The notes beneath the pieces were generated by a model. That model was not told the origin of the DNA. It saw only the letters and a list, made by a program, of their open reading frames with translations, and did no database searches. From the NCBI GenBank assembly GCA_964348015.1, contig CAYGBC010000015.1, forward strand, positions 4,774 to 68,773: a stretch of DNA of 64,000 nt, written 5' to 3'. The position numbers were made by a program, and so were the translations under genes. Below are positions 1-9,846 of this stretch, one piece after another. The first letter of the stretch is position 1; the number at the start of each line of letters is the position of its first letter. Source of the DNA: SOIA01 sp964348015. GTDB lineage: Bacteria; Acidobacteriota; Aminicenantia; Aminicenantales; Aminicenantaceae.

Positions 1-2
1 TC

Positions 3-911
3 CGGTTCGGGAAGAGAATCGGAGACGCGGACATGACGGGATTTGGAGCATTCCTGGCCCGGAAGCAGAATCTCGGGAAAGACCACCTAAGAGGCGGCTG
101 GGGCTGCTTGGGAAGAGTCCTGCCCGCTCTTTTTTATCTGGATGAGCTGCTGGAGACCGAGCCTAAAGAAATTCTGTTGAGAGATTTCTGGCTGCCGGAG
201 CTTCAGGTCATGGGAGCGAGGTCTACAGAGGGCTCGACAAAGGGCTTTTATGTCGCGGCCAAAGGCGGACACAACGCAGAAAGTCATAATCACAATGATG
301 TGGGGAATTTTATCGTCTACGCAGATGGATATCCGGTGCTCATCGATGTCGGCGTGGAGACCTACACCGCCAAAACCTTCAGCTCCAGGCGATATGAGAT
401 CTGGACCATGCAGTCCGCTTTCCACAATCTCCCCACCATCAACGGCATTATGCAGAAAAACGGCCGGGAGTTCCAAGCCAGGGACATAAGCTACAAGGCA
501 GGAAAGAAACGAGCTGTGTTCAGCCTGGATATATCCCGAGCCTATCCAGAAGAGGCGAAAGTCAAATCCTGGATGCGGGCGGTCACTCTCGAGCGGGGGA
601 AGCGCGTCGCCATTCATGACCGGTACCAGTTCGATGAGGTGAAAGGGAACTTGCAGATGACTTTGATGAGCTGGCGGAAGCCCGTTCTCGAAGAGGAAGG
701 AAAGATCAGGTTAGAGAATCCTGAAGGAATTAAAGGCTTGAAGCCTGTTTTCATTCTGTATGATCAAAACAGGTTCAGAGCCGAATTTGAAACGATTCAT
801 CTCGAAGATGCTCGGTTGAGGTCTTCCTGGGGGGATGAGCTGTTCAGAATAATCCTCACCGCCAGGCAGAGGCTTCTCAAAGACGAGTTCACAATTCGAA
901 TAGAACGCTAG
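3..911 (+). CDS. Heparinase II/III-like protein, C-terminal part (5' truncated by window edge)
   Basis: The reading frame is open to the left edge of the window, so this is the C-terminal ~300 residues of a longer protein; the ATG at 33 is internal. The visible part carries the heparinase II/III C-terminal beta-sandwich signature: a His/Asn-rich SHNHNDVGNF segment followed by G-x-P-V-L-I-D-V-G, then a run of beta strands to the end. Proteins of this family eliminate uronic-acid polysaccharides such as heparin or alginate; the substrate cannot be told from this fragment. It is followed after 13 bases by the convergent UPF0316 gene. Confidence 0.8.
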   Translation, partial: RFGKRIGDADMTGFGAFLARKQNLGKDHLRGGWGCLGRVLPALFYLDELLETEPKEILLRDFWLPELQVMGARSTEGSTKGFYVAAKGGHNAESHNHNDVGNFIVYADGYPVLIDVGVETYTAKTFSSRRYEIWTMQSAFHNLPTINGIMQKNGREFQARDISYKAGKKRAVFSLDISRAYPEEAKVKSWMRAVTLERGKRVAIHDRYQFDEVKGNLQMTLMSWRKPVLEEEGKIRLENPEGIKGLKPVFILYDQNRFRAEFETIHLEDARLRSSWGDELFRIILTARQRLLKDEFTIRIER

Positions 912-924
912 AAAAGGATAAAAT

Positions 925-1530
925 TCACTTCCCTTTTCTCCAGAACATGAAGGTCCCAATTATCGGAATGTGCGGAAGACGCGATTTTCGCATGGGGAAC
1001 GTTCCCGCACTCACCAGACAGGCATCTTCGACTGTGTAGAAAGCCTTAGGATTGAATGTTTTTATGATCTCCGTGACTTTTTCAAAATCTTGGCGCTTGA
1101 TAATCATGTAAATGACGTTCACTTTACCCTTGACGCCTTGAGCTTCCATGCTGGTCACACCATAGCCTTTTGACCGGAGGCGACCGATCAACTCAGTGGC
1201 ATCTTTTTGCGTGATGATCCGGATGATTGAATTCCCTATCGCGATTCTCTTTTCGATCTGCAGGCCGATGAAAGTCCCCATGGCAAAACCCGCTCCGTAA
1301 GCGATGTAACAAACCCAGTTGTTCAAGTTCTGCATGATGACTCGTATAGCCAGAAGCCAGATGATCACTTCGACAAAACCGACCACCGGAGCCAGGAATT
1401 TGAGCCCTCTGGAGACAAAAACAATGCGGATTGTTCCTAAGCTGACATCAAGAACCCTGGCAAGAAATATTAGAAGAGGCAGAATAATCCATGTGAATGC
1501 ATTCGAGCCAATCACTGACTCTGCGTTCAT
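925..1530 (-). CDS. UPF0316 membrane protein (DUF5698 + DUF2179)
   Basis: This 201-residue protein has three or four hydrophobic segments in the first ~100 residues (DUF5698-type, with the RVLDVSLGTIRIVFVSRG motif at about 25-42). A soluble DUF2179 domain at roughly 110-175 follows. The architecture and length are those of the UPF0316/YebE-like family of unknown function; DUF2179 domains occur in several bacterial membrane proteins. The ATG at 1530 is preceded on the minus strand by AAGGAG at good spacing. It is a single-gene unit convergent with the heparinase-like gene and divergent from the glycosyltransferase. No specific function is proposed. Confidence 0.85.
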   Translation of the reverse strand: MNAESVIGSNAFTWIILPLLIFLARVLDVSLGTIRIVFVSRGLKFLAPVVGFVEVIIWLLAIRVIMQNLNNWVCYIAYGAGFAMGTFIGLQIEKRIAIGNSIIRIITQKDATELIGRLRSKGYGVTSMEAQGVKGKVNVIYMIIKRQDFEKVTEIIKTFNPKAFYTVEDACLVSAGTFPMRKSRLPHIPIIGTFMFWRKGK

Positions 1531-1844
1531 CCGAGTTCTCCTTGAATGATTTCTCGAAACCTTCTATATAATTATATATTTTTTTTCTTTTATGTCATGA
1601 GAATTCTAAATATTTCAAAGTAAAAAAATAAGTAGAAATGGGGGACAGAAAAAGTGCGCAATCGCCTATTATTCAATTTTTTTAATCCTCAAAACTGAAG
1701 AAGATAAGTATTTGAATGTCCCATCCATGCTGAAGTTGATCGGCTGGAATTCCTCCTCCAGAATCTCAGCAGATCACACATTTTTTATATAAAGCGATTC
1801 TTATGCTATCATATAGGCTGTTGTTGTCACCGGAAGGAGAAAAG
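1531..1844. other. Divergent intergenic region, AT-rich
   Basis: This stretch separates the UPF0316 gene (minus) from the glycosyltransferase/glgA/glgB genes (plus). It contains a TATATAATTATATA tract close to the UPF0316 start, usable as a -10 on the minus strand, and a T-rich block near 1575-1590. A GGGGGAC-like motif near 1640 resembles other short repeats in the window. No gene or RNA was recognised. Confidence 0.4.
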
Positions 1845-3089
1845 ATGAAGTTTCATACTGCACTTCGGCCCTGGGCGATAAGGCGCCTGGAGAAGATCGA
1901 ACAGGTGGATCTGATCATCGGCATCCCCTGCTTCAACAATGACTCGACCGTCGACCATGTGATCGACATGGCCAGCGAGGGAATTGCCAAGCACTACCGA
2001 GATTTGAAAGCAGTGGTGATAATCTCCGACGGCGGTTCCACTGATGATACCAGAGAGATTGCCCGGGACAAGACTGTGTACCCGTTCATCGAAAAGCTAG
2101 TCACCATTTACCGGGGATTGCCGGGCAAAGGAAGTGCTCTCCGAATGATATTCGAATCCGCGAATTCGCTCGATGCCAAAGCCTGTGTTCTCTGCGATGC
2201 TGACCTGCGGAGCATCACACCAGATTGGATCAAGGCTCTTGCCGACCCTGTTTTGGAGCACGGACATGATTTTGTCGCGCCCGTTTATTCCAGGTATAAA
2301 TACGACGCCACGATCACCAACAACATCGCTTATAACCTCACGCGGGCTCTATTCGGCAAGCGGGTTCGCCAGCCCATAGGAGGCGACTTCGGCCTCTCGC
2401 AGGAAATGATCGACCACTACTTCTACTGCGGCCAGGATATTTGGGTGACAGACATCGCCAAGTTCGGGATTGATATCTGGATGACGATCACAGCCATCGT
2501 ATCCGGAAAGTCTGTATGTCAGGCCTATCTCGGGACCAAGGTGCATGATGTCAAAGACCCTCTGGAAAACCTCGGCCCCATGTTCAGGCAGGTGGTGCAT
2601 CCGCTCTTCCAGCTTATGGAAACCTACGCCGAGTTATGGAAGGATATAAAAGAAAGCACTTCCGTTCCAGTGTACGGAGAGCCTCTCACACAGGAACCCG
2701 AGCCTTTCTCCGTTGATCTGCCGGGAATGGTAGAGAATTACAAGGAAGGATTTAAAAACCTATCTGTTTTCTGGGAAACAATCATCAACTCGGAAAGTTT
2801 CGCAGTCCTCAAATCCCTGGCCAAAAACAGGAAGAAAGACCATTTTTATATGCCCACGGAGGACTGGGTGAAGATAGTCTATGATTTCGCTTCTACTTTC
2901 CATCGCTGGAAGAGGGACAGAGGGAAGCTTGTCGAGATCATGCGTCCTCTGTATTATGCCCGTGTGGCTTCATTCATTAACGAGACCAAAGACATGAACA
3001 ACGCCCAGGCAGAGGAAGTTATCGAAAGGCAGGCTCAGACGTTTGAACAATTGAAGCCGTACCTGCTCGAGATGTGGGACGAGGAATGA
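1845..3089 (+). CDS. GT78-like glycosyltransferase (mannosylglycerate synthase-related), copy 1
   Basis: This 414-residue GT-A fold glycosyltransferase is chosen to start at the ATG at 1845, which has AAGGAG nine bases upstream at 1834-1839; an in-frame ATG at 1803 has no such site. It shows a nucleotide-binding N-terminus (IIGIPCFNN), a metal-binding DAD followed by LRSITPDWI, then RQPIGGDFG, FGIDIWMT and a later KVHDVKDP. The order DAD / QP-x-GGD / GID / His matches mannosylglycerate synthase (GT78) as I recall that family. The gene lies 12 bases before glgA, so co-expression is likely. Sugar donor and acceptor are not known; a role in making a glycosyl-glycerate or related small solute is inference. 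A paralogue lies at 31592-32842. Confidence 0.7.
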   Translation: MKFHTALRPWAIRRLEKIEQVDLIIGIPCFNNDSTVDHVIDMASEGIAKHYRDLKAVVIISDGGSTDDTREIARDKTVYPFIEKLVTIYRGLPGKGSALRMIFESANSLDAKACVLCDADLRSITPDWIKALADPVLEHGHDFVAPVYSRYKYDATITNNIAYNLTRALFGKRVRQPIGGDFGLSQEMIDHYFYCGQDIWVTDIAKFGIDIWMTITAIVSGKSVCQAYLGTKVHDVKDPLENLGPMFRQVVHPLFQLMETYAELWKDIKESTSVPVYGEPLTQEPEPFSVDLPGMVENYKEGFKNLSVFWETIINSESFAVLKSLAKNRKKDHFYMPTEDWVKIVYDFASTFHRWKRDRGKLVEIMRPLYYARVASFINETKDMNNAQAEEVIERQAQTFEQLKPYLLEMWDEE

Positions 3090-3101
3090 TCTTTAAGTGC
3101 C

Positions 3102-4571
3102 ATGAAAAAATCCACTCCATTGAAAATCCTGTTTGCTTCTTCTGAGGTCGCTCCGTTCGCCAAGACCGGCGGATTGGCCGACGTGTCTGGTTCTTTGCCC
3201 GCCGCCCTGGCTTCTTTGGGCCATCAAGTCGTTGTCGTCATGCCCCTCTACCGTTCCGTGATGGAGGGTCCGTTTGAATTAAAAAGTACGGAAGGGACGC
3301 TGGAGGTTCCTTACAGGGGGCAGGTTTTGAAAGATAAGGTTTTTTATTCCGAGCTCGAACCCAACCTTTCGATTTACTTTATTAGGAAAAATGAATTTTT
3401 TGACCGAAGTATGCTCTACAGTACACCCGAAGGAGACTACTTCGACAACGCGGACCGGTTCATTTACTTCAGCCGGGGAATCTTAAACCTGACCAAGCTT
3501 ATCGGTTTCAAGCCGGACATCATCCACTGCAATGACTGGCAGACAAGTCTCGTCCCGTCTTACCTGAAGAGCCTGTATATGTATGATCCTTTTTTTGAGG
3601 GAGTGCGAACCATCCTCACCATCCATAACCTGGCGTACCAGGGAGTTTTTCCATCGGAATACATGGCTGTCAGTGGGCTGCCATCGGAGTTTTACTCGCT
3701 TAGCGGATTTGAGTATTACGGGAAGATGAATTTTTTAAAGGGGGGGATTGTCTTTGCTGATATCATCTCCACGGTGAGCAAGAAGTATGCCTCGGAGATA
3801 CAGACTCCGGAATTCGGGCATGGATTGGAAGGCATCCTTAAGGAGAGGAGCGGCGATGTCCACGGTGTGCTGAACGGCGTCGATTATAGAGAATGGAATC
3901 CTGAAACAGACTCCCACATCATCGTTAACTACAACGAAAAAGATTTGTCAGGCAAAGTGAAATGTAAAAAAGACCTGATCAAGGTTTTCAAGTTGAAGGG
4001 TTCTGAAAATACTCCGCTCGTTGGGATCGTCAGCCGGCTGGCCGCACAGAAGGGATTCGATATCCTCACCGAAGCTGTGGATAAGCTGGTGGAGCTTGGG
4101 TTCCTTATGGTTCTACTGGGAACCGGTGATGAAATCTATGAGAAGGAGTTTAAGGAGATAGGAAAGAAACATAGGGGACGCGTCGGAGTCAAGATCGCTT
4201 TTGATAATGCGCTGGCCCACAAGATCGAAGCCGGAACAGATATGTTCCTCATGCCTTCACGCTATGAGCCATGCGGACTGAATCAAATGTACAGCATGAA
4301 GTATGGGACCATTCCTGTGGTGCGTGCCACCGGGGGTCTGGATGACACCATAAAAGAATTTGACACCAAGACCGGGATCGGGAATGGTTTTAAATTTGCT
4401 GAGTACTCCTCGCAGGCCTTGATAAATAAGATGAAAAGAGCGCTGGATGTTTACCGCAACCAAAAGCTCTGGTTGAGACTGGTCATGAACAGCATGAAGG
4501 AAGACTTTTCATGGCAGAGATCAGCTCGGACATATGAAAAGATATACCAGAAAGCCTTGGCCAGAAAGTAG
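3102..4571 (+). CDS. glgA: Glycogen synthase GlgA (ADP-glucose, GT5)
   Basis: This 489-residue cytoplasmic GT5 enzyme transfers glucose from ADP-glucose to the non-reducing end of alpha-1,4-glucan. The nucleotide-binding KTGGLADV motif lies at about residues 22-29. The starch-synthase catalytic half spans roughly 1-245 and the GT1-type C-terminal half about 295-480, with the conserved PSRYEPCGLNQMYSMKYG and ATGGLDDT motifs. Length is normal for the family. It follows the GT78-like gene by 12 bases and precedes glgB, with the ADP-glucose-making glgC on the opposite strand 8 kb away. No clear Shine-Dalgarno sequence precedes the ATG, which fits translational linkage to the upstream gene. Confidence 0.95.
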   Translation: MKKSTPLKILFASSEVAPFAKTGGLADVSGSLPAALASLGHQVVVVMPLYRSVMEGPFELKSTEGTLEVPYRGQVLKDKVFYSELEPNLSIYFIRKNEFFDRSMLYSTPEGDYFDNADRFIYFSRGILNLTKLIGFKPDIIHCNDWQTSLVPSYLKSLYMYDPFFEGVRTILTIHNLAYQGVFPSEYMAVSGLPSEFYSLSGFEYYGKMNFLKGGIVFADIISTVSKKYASEIQTPEFGHGLEGILKERSGDVHGVLNGVDYREWNPETDSHIIVNYNEKDLSGKVKCKKDLIKVFKLKGSENTPLVGIVSRLAAQKGFDILTEAVDKLVELGFLMVLLGTGDEIYEKEFKEIGKKHRGRVGVKIAFDNALAHKIEAGTDMFLMPSRYEPCGLNQMYSMKYGTIPVVRATGGLDDTIKEFDTKTGIGNGFKFAEYSSQALINKMKRALDVYRNQKLWLRLVMNSMKEDFSWQRSARTYEKIYQKALARK

Positions 4572-4706
4572 GATTTCTATTCCAGAAGATCCTGCGATTC
4601 TGAGGAACGAGGTCGGACCGGAATTATATCTGGATTTGCCGGAGATGGGAAAGAAAGGACTGCTGTCCTAGCGTTTTGGCTGTAGTAAGGTTTGAGAGGT
4701 CATTTC

Positions 4707-6668
4707 GTGGCCCAAAAAAAGGAAAAGCCGCTTCAAATGCCTGATACAAAAAAAGTAGGCCATGTGGTTCACGGACCAACTCTGTTTTCCGATTATGACA
4801 TTTATCTGTTCAAACAGGGAAGTTCTTTCCAGTTATACGAGAAGATGGGATCGCATCTGATGACTGTGGAGACCAAAAAGGGTGTTTATTTTGCTCTGTG
4901 GGCCCCGAACGCCGAAAGGGTCAGCGTGATTGGAGATTTCAACGAGTGGGATCCGGAGGCTCATTCTCTGGCGATCAGATGGGATGGATCGGGAATCTGG
5001 GAAGGATTCATTCCCGGCTTGGCCAAGGGAGAGCTTTACAAGTTTAACGTCGCCTCAAGGAAGAGGAAATACAGAGTGGATAAAGGAGATCCCTTCGGTT
5101 TTTACTGGGAAATCTCTCCCCGAACGGCTTCCGTCGTCTGGGATCTGGATTATGAGTGGAATGATGAGAAGTGGATGTCAGCGCGCGGCCAGCACAACCC
5201 CCTGGATTCTCCTGTATCTGTCTATGAGGTTCACCTGGGTTCCTGGAGGAGGATTCCTGAAGAAGAGAACCGTGTTTTGAATTATAAGGAGCTGGCGTCT
5301 CAGCTTGTGGAATACGTGAAGGACATGGGCTTCACACATGTTGAATTTTTACCGGTAATGGAACATCCTTTCTACGGGTCCTGGGGATACCAGGTGGGAG
5401 GATATTTTGCTCCCACCAGCCGGTACGGCAATCCCCAAGACTTCATGTTTCTCATCGATTGTCTACATCAGAATGATATAGGGGTGATCCTGGACTGGGT
5501 CCCATCCCATTTCCCTTCCGATGAACATGGGCTGACCTATTTTGACGGAACACACCTTTACGAACATAAAGATCCAAGAAAGGGTTTTCATCCGGATTGG
5601 AAAAGTAACATTTTTAATTATGGCCGGAATGAAGTGAAGAATTTTCTCATAAGCAACGCCTTTTTCTGGGTGGACAAGTATCATGCGGACGGGATTAGGT
5701 TAGATGCCGTAGCTTCCATGCTCTACCTGGACTATTCCAGGAAAGAAGGCGAGTGGATTCCCAATGAATTCGGAGGAAGGGAGAACCTCGAGGCCATTTC
5801 CTTTATCAAACGGCTGAACGAAGCCCTCTATCAGAGGTTCCCGGATGTCCAGATGATAGCCGAGGAATCAACAGCCTGGCCTATGGTAACTAAGCCCGTC
5901 TATCTCGGTGGTCTGGGATTTGGGATGAAATGGAACATGGGCTGGATGCACGATATCCTGGAGTACTTTTCTAAAAATCCCGTTCACCGCAAACATCACC
6001 ACAACCAGCTCACGTTCAGCATATGGTATGCTTTCTTTGAAAATTTTATCCTACCCCTCTCCCACGATGAGGTGGTCCATGAAAAAAGCTCTCTGCTGAG
6101 CAAGATGCCAGGAGATGACTGGCAGAAGTTCGCCAACCTCCGTCTTCTCCTTGGATATCTCTATACTCATCCGGGAAAAAAACTCCTGTTTATGGGGGGG
6201 GAGTTTGGACAGAGAAAAGAGTGGATTCATGATGAGAGTCTGGAATGGCACCTGCTCCAGTACGCACCTCATCAAGGGATTCAGAGATGGGTCAGGGATT
6301 TGAATCGATTCTATCGGAGCGAGCCGGCCCTGTACGAGCTTGATTTTGTTCCGGGTGGCTTTGAGTGGATAGATATCAGTGACTGGGAAAAGAGTATCAT
6401 CGGTTTCGTGAGAAAAGGGAAGACATCCAGTGACACCATAGCCGCTGTGTGTAATTTCACCCCCATTATGCGGTCCAATTACAGGGTTGGTGTTCCTTCG
6501 GACGGATTCTGGAGGGAAGCGCTCAACAGCGATGCAGAGGTGTACGGAGGGAGCGGGCATGGCAATCTAGGCGGAGTTGAGGCGGAGAACAAGAAGGCTC
6601 ATGGCAGACCCTATTCTATTTCCTTGAGCTTGCCGCCCTTGAGCATCCTTATTCTTAAAAAGGATTAG
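4707..6668 (+). CDS. glgB: 1,4-alpha-glucan branching enzyme GlgB (GH13)
   Basis: This enzyme makes alpha-1,6 branches in glycogen. It has an N-terminal CBM48 domain at about 50-135 (FALWAPNAERVSVIGDFN), then the GH13 barrel. The nucleophile is about D333 in DGIRLDAVASM, the acid/base Glu about E386 in AEEST, and the third carboxylate lies in LPLSHDEVVHEK. A beta-sandwich C-terminal domain ends the protein. The GTG at 4707 is chosen because GAGAGG at 4694-4699 sits seven bases upstream; an in-frame TTG at 4692 is less well placed. It completes a glgA-glgB pair. Length (~653 residues) is typical. Confidence 0.93.
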   Translation: MAQKKEKPLQMPDTKKVGHVVHGPTLFSDYDIYLFKQGSSFQLYEKMGSHLMTVETKKGVYFALWAPNAERVSVIGDFNEWDPEAHSLAIRWDGSGIWEGFIPGLAKGELYKFNVASRKRKYRVDKGDPFGFYWEISPRTASVVWDLDYEWNDEKWMSARGQHNPLDSPVSVYEVHLGSWRRIPEEENRVLNYKELASQLVEYVKDMGFTHVEFLPVMEHPFYGSWGYQVGGYFAPTSRYGNPQDFMFLIDCLHQNDIGVILDWVPSHFPSDEHGLTYFDGTHLYEHKDPRKGFHPDWKSNIFNYGRNEVKNFLISNAFFWVDKYHADGIRLDAVASMLYLDYSRKEGEWIPNEFGGRENLEAISFIKRLNEALYQRFPDVQMIAEESTAWPMVTKPVYLGGLGFGMKWNMGWMHDILEYFSKNPVHRKHHHNQLTFSIWYAFFENFILPLSHDEVVHEKSSLLSKMPGDDWQKFANLRLLLGYLYTHPGKKLLFMGGEFGQRKEWIHDESLEWHLLQYAPHQGIQRWVRDLNRFYRSEPALYELDFVPGGFEWIDISDWEKSIIGFVRKGKTSSDTIAAVCNFTPIMRSNYRVGVPSDGFWREALNSDAEVYGGSGHGNLGGVEAENKKAHGRPYSISLSLPPLSILILKKD

Positions 6669-6988
6669 TGAGAGAATGGATGCTTTCACTTCAAGGAAAA
6701 GATATAAGGATCCTAAAAGGAATTGATAAAACCAGGCCAGAGCAAGGGTCACTTTGTTAAATAATCCGCATCTTTTCTAACAGTTGGATAGATACAGGTC
6801 AACCATTTATCGTTTTGTTCTGAACCTTCGATCAAGCAAAAAGCAACTCTGCGGAAAAAAATGAAAGATTAAAATTTTATCTTTACTATTGACATATGAA
6901 ACTATGATACAATATAGCTAAATTATAGATTCAAACATCAGCGAAAATTACTTCTTCGGAGTGAAATAAAATTGAACAGGAGAACATC
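6669..6988. other. Intergenic region with promoter upstream of winged-helix gene
   Basis: The 320 bases between glgB and the small winged-helix gene are AT-rich and hold the promoter-like element listed separately at 6889-6918. No small ORF with a convincing ribosome site and no terminator with a T-tract was recognised. Confidence 0.35.
6889..6918 (+). promoter_or_regulatory. Putative sigma-70-type promoter for the DUF2582 gene
   Basis: A perfect TTGACA at 6889-6894 is followed after 18 bases by TATAGC at 6913-6918, about 70 bases before the ATG at 6989. It lies in a strongly AT-rich stretch. The overlapping TACAAT at 6908 is spaced too closely (13 bases) to serve as the -10. Confidence 0.45.
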
Positions 6989-7204
6989 ATGAAAGAAAAA
7001 GTGGGAGAAACTGCAGGACAGATATGGGATCTTCTAAAGAAAAAAGGAGAAGTTAACATGGCCGAGGTGCCCAAACTTCTCAAAGAGAAATCCGCTGTTG
7101 TCTATCAAGCCATCGGCTGGCTTGCCCGTGAGAATAAAATCGAGTACCGAAAAGCAGCCACAAAGACATTCGTTTCCCTAGCTGAGTCTGAGAAAATTCT
7201 GTAG
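6989..7204 (+). CDS. Small winged-helix protein (DUF2582-like)
   Basis: This 71-residue protein fits the short winged helix-turn-helix DUF2582 family. It runs VGETAGQIWDLLKKKGEV, a recognition-helix-like KEKSAVVYQAIGWLARENKI and a C-terminal wing (EYRKAATKTFVSL). AGGAGA lies just upstream of the ATG and its own promoter-like sequence precedes it. Members are presumed small DNA-binding or regulatory proteins, but targets are unknown. Its place between glgB and the GH57 gene makes a role in this locus possible; that is inference. Confidence 0.75.
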   Translation: MKEKVGETAGQIWDLLKKKGEVNMAEVPKLLKEKSAVVYQAIGWLARENKIEYRKAATKTFVSLAESEKIL

Positions 7205-7355
7205 CTGTCCTCTTGCCAGACCCAAAATATGTCAGACCGATAAAAGGGAGAAAAATTCAAAAAGACGTTCAAAATATTTGAGTTGAAATTCAATAATTCG
7301 GTCTCTCACATAGAGAGAATCCGGCACTTCCGTTCTCCAAAATAGACATTTCAGG

Positions 7356-9782
7356 ATGAAGGACTACATCTGCATTCACGGTCATTTTTACCAGCCACCA
7401 AGAGAGAATCCCTGGTTGGAAGAAGTCGAGGTCCAGGATTCGGCCTATCCCTTCCACGATTGGAATGAGCGCATTGCCGCCGAATGCTATGCTCCGAACT
7501 CTGCATCTCGTATTCTTGATTCAGAAAAAAAAATCGTCGACATCATCAATAACTACGCTAAGATAAGCTTTAATTTTGGCCCTACCCTTCTTTCCTGGAT
7601 GGAAAAGAACACTCCTGAAGTTTACCGGGCTGTTATCGACGCAGATAAAGAGAGCCAGGGCCGGTTTTCTGGGCATGGCTCTGCTCTTTCCCAGGCTTAC
7701 AGCCATATGATCATGCCGCTGGCGAACTCCAGGGATAAACGCACCCAGATCGTCTGGGGGATAAAGGATTTTGTGCACCGGTTTGGAAGGAAGCCTGAAG
7801 GGATGTGGCTGCCGGAGGCAGCTGTGGATGTCGAAACTCTGGATATAATGGCCGAATGCGGAATCGGATTCACTGTTCTTGCCCCTCACCAGGCCAAACG
7901 ATTCCGAAAAATTGGCGAAAAAGATTGGACCGATGCAAAAAAAGGAACGATAGACACTCGGTCGGTGTATCGGTGCCTTCTTCCTTCAGGAAGAACTATT
8001 TTCCTCTTTTTCTATGATGGCGTGATATCCAACGAGATTGCATTTGGTGATTTATTAAAGGATGGAGAAAAGTTTGCCCAAAGATTGCAGGCCGCATTCT
8101 CAAAAGGGCAAAATAGACCTCAGATCGTTCACATCGCCACCGATGGGGAGACGTTTGGGCACCACCACCGTTTCGGTGAGATGGCCCTGGCCTACTGTCT
8201 TGACCGGATCGAAACAAGCCGCTCCACCTTCCTCACTGTGTATGGAGAGCATATGGAGAAATATCCTCCCGACTATGAGGTGGAAATAGTGGAAAACACT
8301 TCCTGGAGCTGCGTTCATGGAGTGGAAAGGTGGAGGAGTCATTGTGGATGCAGCACTGGACGTCACCCCGGCTGGACACAAAAATGGCGCACCCCTCTCC
8401 GGGAAGCCATGGATTGGCTCAGAGATCGATTGGATTCAGTTTACCAGGACAGGATGTCAGCTCTTACGGAAGATCCTTGGAAAGCAAGAGAAGATTACAT
8501 AGATGTGGTTCTGGACAGGTCAAAGGAAAATGTGGAAGTCTTTTTCCGTGATCATATGTCTTCGATGCTTTCTCTGGGGAAAAAAATAGAAGCCTTGAAA
8601 CTTCTGGAGATGCAGCGGAATTCCATGCTCGGGTTTACGAGCTGCGGCTGGTTTTTTGATGACATTTCAGGTATTGAAGCTGTCCAGGTGATGCAGTATG
8701 CCGCTCGAGCCATCCAGCTAACAAGGGACACAGGAGGAGAGGATTTTGAGGCGGAATTCATTAATATCCTTGAGAAAGCTCCCAGCAATGTCCCTAAGTT
8801 CAAGAATGGAGCCGCCGTTTATGAAAAACTTGTCCAGCCTGCTGTCCTGGATCTTATCCGAGTGGGAGTTCATTATGCGGTGTCGTCTCTGTTCGAGGAG
8901 TATCCTGAGACAATAAAGATCGGAGCCTACATCTCCAGCAGTGATATCTATGATTTGACAGAATCTGGGCGAGAGAAGCTGGCAGTGGGAAAAGCCCGTT
9001 TGCTATCAGAAATCACCTGGGATGAGGAAAACATAAGCTTTGCTGTCCTGCATTTTGGCGACCACAATCTCATTGGAGGCGCCAGAAAGTTTACCGATGA
9101 TTCTTCCTTTTTGTCACTGCAAGGGGAAATAAAAGAGGCCTTTACTAAGAGCGACATACCTGAGGTGATCCGTTTGATGGATAAGCATTTTGGAACCCAC
9201 AATTATTCTCTTTGGCACTTATTCAAGGATGAAAAGCGAAAGGTGCTGAATCAAGTCCTCACTTCCACGCTGGAGGAGATGGAGACATCCTTCCGACAGC
9301 TTTATGAGGATCAGTACTCCGTGATGCAGGCTTTGAGAGAGAACCGAGTTCCTCTGCCCAGGGCATTTTCAACCACCGTTGAGTTCATCCTCAACACGGA
9401 TTTCCGAAGGCTAATGGAGGATGAGGAGTTTGACATGGAGCGTCTTCAAAACCTGGTTGAAGAGTTTACAAAGTGGGGCCTTCAACCCGATAGAGCTCTA
9501 TTAAGCTTCGTCACCAGCAAAAAAGTCGACCGGCTCATGGAAGAAATTTCTGAAAAACCGCAGAACCTTTCTCTCTGGAAGACTGTGATTGATTTTTTGG
9601 AGATTCTGAGAGATTTCCCGTTGGATTTAGACCTGTGGAGGAGCCAGAATATCTACTTCAAGGTCTGCCATCAATTGAGAAGTGAAATGGAAAAAAGAAG
9701 CCGTGACGGCAACGAGGATGCGCAAAAATGGGTGGATTACCTTAGCATGATGGGAGAATACCTGAGAGTGAAATGTCTCTAA
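7356..9782 (+). CDS. GH57 family glycoside hydrolase with DUF3536-type C-terminal region
   Basis: This 808-residue protein has an N-terminal GH57 catalytic domain (about 1-330) with the family landmarks. These are region 1 HGHFYQPPRE at the N-terminus, the probable nucleophile Glu in MWLPEAAVD (about residue 155), and the acid/base Asp in ATDGETFGHHH (about 265). The long helical C-terminal part (about 340-800) resembles the DUF3536 extension. GH57 enzymes act on alpha-glucans (amylase, branching or transferase activities). Its position between glgB and malQ supports glycogen or maltodextrin turnover; the exact reaction is not determined. No signal peptide, so it is cytoplasmic. Confidence 0.85.
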   Translation: MKDYICIHGHFYQPPRENPWLEEVEVQDSAYPFHDWNERIAAECYAPNSASRILDSEKKIVDIINNYAKISFNFGPTLLSWMEKNTPEVYRAVIDADKESQGRFSGHGSALSQAYSHMIMPLANSRDKRTQIVWGIKDFVHRFGRKPEGMWLPEAAVDVETLDIMAECGIGFTVLAPHQAKRFRKIGEKDWTDAKKGTIDTRSVYRCLLPSGRTIFLFFYDGVISNEIAFGDLLKDGEKFAQRLQAAFSKGQNRPQIVHIATDGETFGHHHRFGEMALAYCLDRIETSRSTFLTVYGEHMEKYPPDYEVEIVENTSWSCVHGVERWRSHCGCSTGRHPGWTQKWRTPLREAMDWLRDRLDSVYQDRMSALTEDPWKAREDYIDVVLDRSKENVEVFFRDHMSSMLSLGKKIEALKLLEMQRNSMLGFTSCGWFFDDISGIEAVQVMQYAARAIQLTRDTGGEDFEAEFINILEKAPSNVPKFKNGAAVYEKLVQPAVLDLIRVGVHYAVSSLFEEYPETIKIGAYISSSDIYDLTESGREKLAVGKARLLSEITWDEENISFAVLHFGDHNLIGGARKFTDDSSFLSLQGEIKEAFTKSDIPEVIRLMDKHFGTHNYSLWHLFKDEKRKVLNQVLTSTLEEMETSFRQLYEDQYSVMQALRENRVPLPRAFSTTVEFILNTDFRRLMEDEEFDMERLQNLVEEFTKWGLQPDRALLSFVTSKKVDRLMEEISEKPQNLSLWKTVIDFLEILRDFPLDLDLWRSQNIYFKVCHQLRSEMEKRSRDGNEDAQKWVDYLSMMGEYLRVKCL

Positions 9783-9846
9783 TATCCTTGGTCGCAGGCA
9801 AGGTGATACACAATTCTGAAATTTCCTTTAAAGGTGAGAGAAAAGA

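Noticed and set aside
1803..1844. Upstream in-frame start of the first GT78-like gene
   Set aside because: The ATG at 1845 has AAGGAG at proper distance; the upstream residues do not resemble the family N-terminus.
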